Part shown: positions 55,061 to 64,000 of the stretch, piece after piece
Numbering within the stretch: position 1 is the first letter of the stretch
How the letters are laid out: each line of letters opens with the position of its first letter
Source of the DNA: Paramacrobiotus metropolitanus
Taxonomy: Eukaryota; Tardigrada; Eutardigrada; Parachela; Macrobiotidae
Direction: 5' to 3'
Length of the DNA: 64,000 nt
NCBI RefSeq assembly: GCF_019649055.1
Contig: NW_026570356.1
Span: forward strand, 186,001-250,000
Notes under the pieces: generated by a model
What the model was told of the DNA's origin: nothing
Database searches by the model: none
What the model saw: only the letters and a program-made list of their open reading frames with translations
Position numbers and translations under genes: made by a program

Positions 55061-55560
55061 AAGAGCGTAGTATTCTGGTGCTATCTTATTCGGTTTGATT
55101 GACTTTAAATTTCGCTACAATAATTTCTGAAAATCAAAAATACGTGTCGGTAAGGTTGAGACCGTTTCGATGAAGTCGGTTGCTTATGTAAAGTCGGCCG
55201 CCAGGTAAACTGTAACAAAAAAATTTCATCAAAATCTCAAAAAAAAAGAATTTAGATCCTTTTTTGTATTCGGTGTGGTTTACTCAAAATTTCACTACAA
55301 TAATTTCGTAAAAATCGAGAATACGTGTCGGTAAGGTTGGGACAGTTTTGATGAAAATAATCATCATGAAATTTGAATCAATAACTGTTAATTTTTCATT
55401 GAAATATTTGCTAAAATTCCCTGGATCCAACTTAGTTCTCTGCAGGGAACCCAAATATAATTTTTTGGAATCTGGACTTGCTCGGCTGGTGTATAATGCG
55501 CCTTAAATAGATGCACGGTGTGGTTCAGCTATACAAATACTAAAGACGATTAAAACAAAT
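55061..55560. repeat. Intergenic with an internal direct duplication
   Basis: A segment around 55,095-55,170 ('ttcgctacaataatttc.gaaaatc' ... 'acgtgtcggtaaggttg') is repeated at 55,290-55,350. No gene. Confidence 0.5.
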
Positions 55561-56450
55561 AATTGGTGCGATAATTTATTCGATTTATGACATTATTATA
55601 AAAAAATACTGGTGCCATACTGTAATACTAATTTGCCAAGGATTTTCATTCAATTGTAACTGTGGATATTGCGTTGATTACATAATCAGCTTACGTATAA
55701 CGCTTTGAGTGTGGTGTGCAGAGTTCGTGGCCGTGAACCCGTTTCCTGATACCGGCGGGTACGAGCATGCGCTCTCTAATACTATCGGACAGCAAATATT
55801 TGCCGCCAGGAAATTGCAGCAGCAAAAGAAACAATGTCATGTGGTGCCACTGCTCGCAGTGGCACCGTTAAATGCTAACCTTTATCGGCACTGAACATCT
55901 ACGACCAACGCACGAGCATCGAGCTTTTCTGGCATGACTGTATTTGTAATTACTGTATGAGCAGTTAGTGGCTAACCCAGTAAGATACGTTTAGCAAGCT
56001 CAGACGCAACGCTGTCATTTTTATTCGACCGGCACAAAGTTTTCAGCGTACATCGTGGCGACTTCTGTACGAATTTCGCAAGGCGAGTAAGTAACCCGGG
56101 GTCCGTTTTGGTTCCAGTTACGCTTTTGGTCATTTTTATGCGCACGTCTACAAAGTGTCCGAAAGCATATCTGAACAACGGCCAATGATGGTGTGGAGTG
56201 TTGATAGTGATACTAATAATATCTTTTGTACTGAACCTGATCGAGGAGAATTATCCAGCTTCGGATCGTTACGTAGCCAAATTCCGTTGGCCCGAACCTC
56301 GAGGCTCGAACCAACTGAATTCGGGCACGGAACCTAAACACCTCGAATACGCGCTCAGTTCTCCACAGAACACATCCCGATGTCCTTGTTTTTATTGTCA
56401 TCACTGTCCCGCGAAAATACATATTCATGAAAAAACATTATAACTACGTC
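55560..56450 (+). repeat. Macro-repeat unit 11 (proximal part)
   Basis: It matches unit 8 in both 55,620-55,870 and 55,960-56,290. Confidence 0.65.
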
Positions 56451-56890
56451 ATTACACAACCTTGCAAAAGGTCAGAGTTCGCCGAATAATATCGCATCTC
56501 GCGGGATTAACAGTCCATGTTAGATTCGAGCACCCACGCAGCGACCCTGTGCCGATGGTCGTCGATATTCTCCAAGGCAAGAACCCGTCCGCGAATTGTC
56601 CGAAGTTGGAGTTCTTCCTCGTTTCCTGTACCGAGTGGCCGTAAGTATTTGGGTGGCACCGTGGCGGCTGCCACCGACCACCGCGCAAACGAAATGGCGG
56701 TGGTCGGAAACCGGCAAAAGTTGGGGTTGGCGGCACCCAGGATGTGGACGACCCCGTCGAACTATGCGCGCTCTATCGTCGATGGGCGAAATTCGGTGAG
56801 TGAAAGCTCGATAATAACTTAGATATTATGAAATTAAAGACAAATCGTTATCAAATTTATTTTACTTATTGTAAGACATTATTCTGCATT
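56451..56890. other. GC-richer intergenic patch, coding doubtful
   Basis: 56,452-56,820 is open on both strands with balanced composition (e.g. plus-strand frames from 56,462, 56,517 and 56,596; minus 56,452-56,736). Several overlapping long frames in a GC-rich patch are expected by chance; I cannot choose one. Confidence 0.3.
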
Positions 56891-58090
56891 TAATTATTGG
56901 TTTAGTCACTTGAGTCTGATAATCTGTCAACAATGCCCGTTGAAAAGTGTCGGGATTGTGCGCTGCGTTATACTGTTGGAACGATGGTCATTTAATGAGC
57001 GCACTTTGAGTTTAGCGTACGGGTACAAGGTTCGTGGCCTTGAACCCGTCAGCTGACACCGGCGCGGTGAGCACCCCGCTTTATACACTTTAAGCGCGTT
57101 TGCATTTACAGTATACTGTAGCCGCCCGCACAAGTTGCCCCACAGAGTGAGGTATACGGATATTTGTACTCACATTGCTCGTTGCTCAGCGCAGTGTGTG
57201 CAGGGAGAAGGCAGCGGCCGGATCTGCCAATGGAGCAACTTGTGCGGGCGGCTACAGTACACTACCGCACAGCTATTAAGGTGCTTTTAACGTTACAGGT
57301 TTGAGGAAATCACTGCAGCAAAAGCAAAGAGCGCGCGCGAAATAGAAAACCGTCTGTGTTATATAATTATACGGCTATAAGTAGACTTTTGCACCTTTAA
57401 GCCTACACTTACGGAAAGGTCTATACAGATATATTGTATTTAGGCAAAGCTAGTTGGCTCGTTGCGCGCACTTTACGGCAACGTCGATACAAACTCAAAA
57501 GCTGCACATCAACAGCTATACAGATACATGTACATGTGCGAGTACGTGTGCAACCCTGTTCCTCGGTATTACGAGTGGAACTGAAGAAGTATATAAGTCG
57601 GTATCGAGGCTATCGACAAGCGGGAAGTACAGCGGAATTAGATTCAGCGGCGCATTTCACCAACATTCGAGACATCCGCAGTAAGCGAGCTTGGATGAAA
57701 TCCTATCTGCCTACTGTAAATAAATTACTACCTGCCCGTCAGCGTCCAGAAAGTTGCAGTTAGAACTTACAACAGCTTCGCAAGCGCGCCGACAATATTC
57801 CGCAATACAACCGCCGTTGTAAAAATCAAATTATATTTATTTTCCGAATTTTTATCGGCAATCCGCTTCGGTGCATCTGTTCCGAAATTGTTTGATCATG
57901 ATACGGAGGAGCGTCGTTTCCTTCGACTCCCAAACTCTCGGCGAGGATTTTTAAGTCGATCGAAAGGATGGTCAGTTGTCGAGTACGAGCGATCATCGTT
58001 CACTGCCGGTGACCTTGAGTAGGCCATTACTGTCGGCAAGCATACGAACTCGGACACTCAACGTACGCTCTATGATTATTACCCCGCGGT
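56891..58090 (+). repeat. Macro-repeat unit 12
   Basis: Core segment near 56,930-57,050 and end module at 57,930-58,030. A TA-flanked MITE lies inside. Confidence 0.65.
57116..57257. mobile_element. 142-bp TA-flanked MITE, second copy
   Basis: Perfect 23-bp inverted repeats beginning CTGTAGCCGCCCGCACAAGT, flanked by TA. It shares the first ten bases with the element at 4,861-4,993, but the inner TIR and most of the interior differ. Confidence 0.75.
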
Positions 58091-58850
58091 TTCTGAAGTC
58101 CGAGTAAAATATTTTTTAATTATTTCCCAACACAAGTAGACAGTGTAGTCAACGTTGGCATACTGCTCGGAATTCTGAGACGAGTCTGGAATGTCTCAGA
58201 GTTTGCATAGGTTATGTTTTTGCCTTTGACCCACTGCCAGACATATGCAGCATTTTTACACAAAAACAGAAGAAATTCTTGTGCCAAAGAGAATAATAAT
58301 AAATAGATAAAACTACAATCTGGTGAATGAAACTACTACGTACTACAATCTGCTTTTCTGTGCTGATTTTCCGATATGCCGGCCAAAAGTTCTCTCCCGC
58401 ACGAATCGTTCCATATATACATAACTTAAAGCGAAAAACAAATTTACAGACAGAGCGACCAAATATCAATTTCAGAAACGTTCTTTATGAATGAAGACGA
58501 TTTATTGTAAATAAAGCAAAGAGACGACAGATGGCTGGATGCACTTTACATAATGCATTTGCAAGTACTTTGTTACGTCAGCACAATCCTGCACAATGGA
58601 AAAGTGGGTGTGGTGATCAAAACTCAGCAGTAGTAACTGCACATAATATTTTTATAGTCTCGATCTTTTTGACGACTGTAAGCAAACACGAGATTTTCAC
58701 TCTGTCTGCAAACTTTTTTTAATGAATTATGGATATGGAGAGGATTGGTCAGCGAAACCTCATCGGATGGTCACGTTACATGTCCAGGAGGGGCAACAAC
58801 AAATGTTTTTCTGAGGGACGCTGGCTCATAACGAAGTTATCGTTGTTATC
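58091..58850. other. Intergenic, no gene seen
   Basis: No supported feature. Confidence 0.3.
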
Positions 58851-60060
58851 CGATCGCACAACATCGCAGTGGTGCACCGCAAAATCGGAAATGACTGTAT
58901 TCGTTTCCTCTCTGCCTAATTCAAATACTTAAACCAAATCCCGTGTTTTATGCTCGTATCGCAACTTTAGAATGCACATTGTAAAACATTAAAAACAACT
59001 GGGAAAAAGAATAATGATGTTAGTACTGGATTGACAGCTGTTCGCACTGTTCGTACTGTGTGGTTTGCAGCTGGTGTTCACGCGTGCGTGGGCTTTATTA
59101 AAATTTATTTAAATTTCTTGTCAGGAACAGCAGTGTATGCTGGTTCTGTCTCGTTAATAACCGGCTTTGATCTCAAATGGCTACTAATAATTGTTTCTGG
59201 TCGATCATCTAATGTCAAAGTTATCGAGAAAAAATTGCGCATATATCGAGCTTGTGCCAAACATCCAATTATCACAAGTGTGATTTTTAAATAGCTAATA
59301 ATATGGGGAGATTAGTCAGCGAATACTTAACTGATGAATACGGTACATGTATCTTATGTTGAGTAAAAAGTGTTTCTCACAGAAAAAGACTACAAACTTG
59401 CTGCTCTGTTCGCTTTTCGTGGCCACGACGAATTTAATGAGAACGGTATGCATAAGCAAACCTTAAAATCCAACAGCTACTTTGTAGTGTTTGTGCACGT
59501 ACAAGCGCAGCGGCTGCTAATAAAGCAGCTGAAAGGACAGCAAAAATTATCATTTTTAACAGATCTCAGTGGTGCCTGGTCAGATTTGAATCAGATTCAG
59601 CGGTGTTTCGAACATTCTGGAAATAAAGCAATTTGTCTTGAATGCCTTTAGCAGTCTGTCTGACTAAGGAATTTTTTTATTGGATATATTCGTAAGTTAA
59701 CTTTCCATACGTCGCCATAAAACATTCTTATAAGAGTTCATTTGCGCGACGGATCGCATGTCAGCAAGTATACGGCCAAAACGTTTAATTGCACTTGCAT
59801 TTAACATTCATCGTTTGTACATTATTTCCTGTATGTATTACAGCAATCTGATGTCGCTTAGTCTGAATGTGTAAGATGTGTTTGGTCGTGATAACAGAGA
59901 ACCGTCGTCTCCATTGATTCTTAAATCCTCGACGAGGACTTGAAATCCATGGAGATGTCGGTCAGTTATTAAGTACGGGCGGCTGCCGTTCACTATCGGT
60001 AAGCATGTAGGCACGGCCGAACAGTTTCGCAAAACAGCAAAGTCGCATTTATTACCATTT
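58850..60060 (+). repeat. Macro-repeat unit 13 (distal part)
   Basis: It matches 42,330-43,530 and 49,480-51,330, with the undisrupted 'gattagtcagcgaatact' site at about 59,310 and the end module at 59,890-60,000. Confidence 0.7.
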
Positions 60061-63000
60061 CCGCTCCTTGATGGTTGAAGTATTTTTTTACTAACATGGC
60101 TTTCATTCGCGTGCAAAATAGCTCGTGCAGTCTCGGCGAAATCAAAATACAGTAAGTAAAGTTGTGAGAAAAGCCGGTTTTGTACTGTACCTACTGAATA
60201 GCGAAGGGTATGCAGTACCATATATTTCTCTTCGATTTCTCGAAGTGGCTATGCGCAGGAGTTTCGTACTGCGATGCTGTACTGCGCATTGTACGTTACA
60301 TAGCAACCATAATAAAGTGCAACCGTACCGTACAGTACTTGCATGACAATGGGTGCAATGTGGTAAGTAAGTGTAAGTAAGAACGCTGGATGACAGCACT
60401 GCTGGATTGTATGGTTTGATAATATAGTTTTTTTTTACCTTCCCTGAAATTTGTTTGGCCCCTGGGGGCCGGGGGGTCCTCCCATCGCTGTCTGATGTAA
60501 TATTATCAGCATGCACAAAAAATGAATAGACTTTTTACTACATAGTAATAATTGTGCATGGCACTGCATGCGTTTCGATGTTTTTTACAAGTTCACAATG
60601 CACATTAACAAGCCAAGCCTGTACTGTAACTACTACATAGAAACAAACATTACTTACTAGCAGGCCTGACCGCTGGAATCCTCCTGTCGGTATCTAGCAA
60701 CATACTGTACCCGTACATGCTTTTTTCCTTACGCCAGACTCCGCTACTTCATTCAGCTCATATTGTACAGTTGTTTTTGTTGCGCCCCCACTGTCACAAT
60801 GACGAATTTAGAGAGGGTGGCACGGAGGCACGAGCCACTCCGGAATTTTTGAAGAAGTGCGTACTTTAAGAAAATAAAGAAGTGGAGTACTGCTATTCCG
60901 ATAATGCAGAAGCCGATTTTGCAAAAAAATTAAAGAAAAAAAAACATTTTTTATTGCATTCATACTCTAGCGATTTTTGCAGTAAAACCGTTTGTTGGCT
61001 TCCCGCTCCGCGCGAATGAAGCTCTGGAGATCTTTACTATACTTCATTTACTCAGTCGTTCGAAATATAAAGTTCGAAGTCTTCGTTCGAAATATAAAGT
61101 TCACCGTATTTCTCATAGTACGCGCAAATGTTGGAGAATGCAGAGTGTACTTACTCATTTAATTAATCATAAATAGTGTGCTCAAAAAAATTATGTACCC
61201 GAAAGATATTATACTCCAATTTAGCATTTTATATAGAATTTTTAACAATTTGAGCATTAAAAAAAGCATCGGCTTCACGCGAAACTTGCAGTTGTTCTTT
61301 GGACCTGTACATGATACATCATTTTTGACCTTTAACTTTTACTTCGAGAAATTCGAAAACATTTCTACCATTTCCCAAGGAATTTTTGAATGATTTTTTC
61401 TGGAAAAACGCTCGCTGACTTCGCGTGAAAATAACAATATTTTGATGTAAATAATTGCGAAAAATTCTACTCTGTTTCTGCAGCAATACACCACATACTT
61501 CACCATCCTTTAGGTTTTTTGGTTCAATGTGTCTCGCCCAAACGATTTAAATTCGCCTACCACATTGCCTACCGCGCCGCATTGAATGTGCAGTGGTGAA
61601 TGGTTTTCTTCGTATTTTATTTAAGCTTTTTAATGGAATTTTAAATATGGATGCTTATTCATAGCATTTACTAATGCATTTTCGGTGTGGGGAATTTCTA
61701 TTACAGAACTCTGTAGTTGCCAAAAGAAACTGGTGTAAGTAATGTTATAATGTTTACTGAGCGCTGATTCAATGCTTAAGTCTAGGAGAATATTCGGTAT
61801 CCGACTTTGTGCACCTTTTTTACTCGCCATAAAAAGCTGTTTTCTGCTTTTCCGGAACATCAGTTGCACCACACTCCGGTATTTGTACTGACAATAGTGA
61901 CAAAGCAGAAAGCCTTGAAATATTTTAATCCGATGCTGCGTGCACAGGGAAACATGGGTGTTGGCTGTGTGCACGGGTGTCTGCACGGGTGTTGGCTGCG
62001 GTCACGGCTTTTTAAATTGAATTTGTTTACGTTTACGTGTTGGCTGATTTGATATTCCAGTTTTCTTGATGTGGCTTTCAAGTAATTCACAGTGCTGCAC
62101 TAATGAGCATTAGCGGGTAACACAGTACAGTACTTTTGATATAATAGTACTACTCGAAAAGCACTTTAAATGCGTTCTGTAAGTTACAGAGCCGGGAGTT
62201 CTGTAAAAGTGAATCTACCAATGGTACAGCGCTGAATCTTATAGAGCGCTACAGAGCAACGGGACCGCTGACTCTAAAAGCGCCTAATTACCGTAGTTGA
62301 ATTGGTCAACGATTTATTTATTTTTTACAACAATTTTGTGGCCGCTTCCGTTCCGTTTTTCTGGCGCCTTTAACACTTCGTCGACTGGCAGTTTTGAACA
62401 ACGAGGTCCATTTTCATGGTGTAAGCCACCAGAAGCACACGATTGGTCGTTAGCTTTTTCTGCCCAATGGTGCCTTTTGTTTTCATTATGTTTGACCAAT
62501 TCCATGAAGGGAGAAAACAGAAGAAACGGAGTAAAACAGGTGCGCCAGATTTACTTGTGATGAAAGAGAAGGGAGACAACAGATCAGTGCTATCTCTTTC
62601 ATCAGCCCAGCTGACCCGGATCAGCCATATATCTACACCGGCTTGCGGTATGCTCACCTGCGCTGCGTCTTCTCGGCTGTTTCAGTTGTTTTCCATGTAT
62701 GCCGTTTTGTCGAGCACGGGAATCATTGGGCAGTCTTCTCAAACTTCCCAATGCTTCCTATTTTTTTGTTGGGCAACGGCACAACATATATCGCTGAAGA
62801 TTTACCAGTTACATACGAATGCTGTTTAGTAAGAGGCCTGATTTTCTCGAAACCTTTCATTCACGCAGCAGGACGGTATGGCCTTTTGAATGCTCATGTC
62901 CCAAAAGGATGGTGACTCACACCATCTCAGTTCTGGACTTCCGGTAGCACCGAGTAGGTCGAAACCAACAAGATCAGAAACTAGACCCTTTTTCACTCAC

Positions 63001-64000
63001 ACAGCCAAAAAGTTTTGTTAAAAAATTGTTTTTTTGAAATTTGTTACTGAATTAATAAGGTCACTTCTGGTGTGAGGAACCGTGCTAGTAGATGAAGTGT
63101 TAAGTTTTGTTAAGTGGAAAAAATCAAACAACTGGCGAAGAAGCGAAAAAGCGGGGCGCGCTGTTGTTCTCCCCGAGGGCAAAATATGGCGTCAAACGCG
63201 CCTGTCCCAAATTTTGTAAATTTTATATGGGAAATTTAATACTTTTTTCCCGCGGGGGGAGGGGGGCCCTCGCGACGGCCCCGCGTACACACTGCCAACG
63301 CCCGTGTTTACCCGTGCACGCAGCCATAATGTACTTTTAATACTTGTACCGTACTTCTATATTAGCTCGGACCTTTGAGCAACCTTCGAGTATTTATTTT
63401 CTTTTCTATCTTCACATATTATATTCGCATATATTGTATACCTCGTGTTTTTCAGTGATGAAACGCCCGTTGGTATTAATGGAAGTGACCCGGTACATGA
63501 CGCCAAATTATTGTGCAGGCACAAAAGCTAACTTTCGTGTTCGGTCTAGAAACATTTCACTTTGTCTTAAGACATTCAGTAGCCAGATAATATGGATACA
63601 TTGGCGCAAAAACCGTTTGGCAGCAAAGCATCCAGTTGCCTGTAAATAATTTTTTGAAGTTCCAGTCTGCATTTTTTATGGTCACGGGTATGAGCTAAGA
63701 AAATTCCTAGCGCTTAGCACCATAGCACTTTCGATTTTTTAGATCCCCGAGAGTGTTTTCAGCTTATCCATATGGCTGAACATTATTGCCCTTGAAGAAG
63801 TTTTCAGTCGTACAGATAAGCTGAAAACACCAGCTTAGCTGTACCTGTACGGCTGTACGTGTTTCAGAAAACTTAGTGACGTCAAAAAAATAAGTCTAAC
63901 GTGCTTGTCATTCAATGCTGTTGTGAAATACGCAAACGATCGTTCGTTTTCAACGAGTCCTGCGTGACCGTTGCAGTGGGACTGTGGGCATGGTTAAAGG
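60061..64000. other. Intergenic, no gene supported
   Basis: AT-rich with scattered homopolymers. A 20-bp direct duplication (TCGTTCGAAATATAAAGTTC) occurs near 61,047-61,103. An inverted repeat TGTTTTCAGCTTATC / GATAAGCTGAAAACA lies at 63,754-63,829. Several open frames in 61.6-62.9 kb overlap on both strands and match nothing I recognise. Confidence 0.4.

Noticed and set aside
61630-62915. Several 80-130-codon frames
   Set aside because: They overlap on both strands in AT-rich sequence, with no known motif or codon bias.

Overview
The window looks like repeat-rich, non-coding DNA from an invertebrate metazoan nuclear genome. There are no operons or ribosome-binding sites, little coding sequence, abundant MITE-type inverted repeats, fragments of a reverse-transcriptase element C-terminus of a kind common in sponges, cnidarians and molluscs, and a complete Ty3/gypsy LTR retrotransposon. 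The species cannot be fixed from sequence alone.

Background (about 2.5-17 kb and 41-60 kb): most of this is a degenerate series of related repeat units, complete length about 2.4-3.1 kb, nearly all in + orientation. They are broken by TA-flanked MITEs, a 738-bp Mutator-like MITE with a clear 9-bp target duplication, fold-back elements, a candidate 5S-rRNA-derived SINE with an (AATC)n tail, and two RT-element remnants. Strikingly perfect small palindromes recur. Only two non-retroelement stretches look protein-coding: a single-exon gene at 17.0-18.7 kb (minus) for an endonuclease/exonuclease/phosphatase (EEP) fold joined to Cys/His fingers, and a possible exon at 7.4-7.8 kb.

Centre (19,375-37,345): an 18.0-kb Ty3/gypsy-like element with 348-bp LTRs differing at 3 positions, an initiator-tRNA-Met primer site abutting the 5' LTR, a long leader, gag with an unusual N-terminal coiled coil, capsid and CCHC knuckle, then protease, RT, RNase H and integrase, a third downstream ORF, and a long 3' region. 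Gag and Pol are linked by a textbook -1 frameshift signal (GGGAAAC, 6-nt spacer, 11-bp stem that contains the gag stop). The element sits inside a tRNA-like gene on the opposite strand, splitting it at the T-arm; GGGG flanks both ends.

The most unusual signal is that the element is saturated, leader to 3' end and through all ORFs, with the octamer AAAGGTCA or its complement TGACCTTT. AAAGGTCA is the known monomer site (NBRE) of NR4A nuclear receptors. In coding sequence it is used in all three reading phases (Lys-Gly, Lys-Val, Arg-Ser), so it looks maintained as nucleic acid rather than as peptide. In the leader it forms an ordered one-strand array with spacings of about 20, 30 and 42 nt; the body is mostly the opposite orientation, and the 3' end flips back. 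Outside the element I noticed only a few copies in 46 kb.

The copy is also odd because its LTRs are young while its ORFs carry five in-frame stops, all TAA, and several frame offsets. That points to trans-mobilised defective copies, tolerated or recoded stops, or assembly error.
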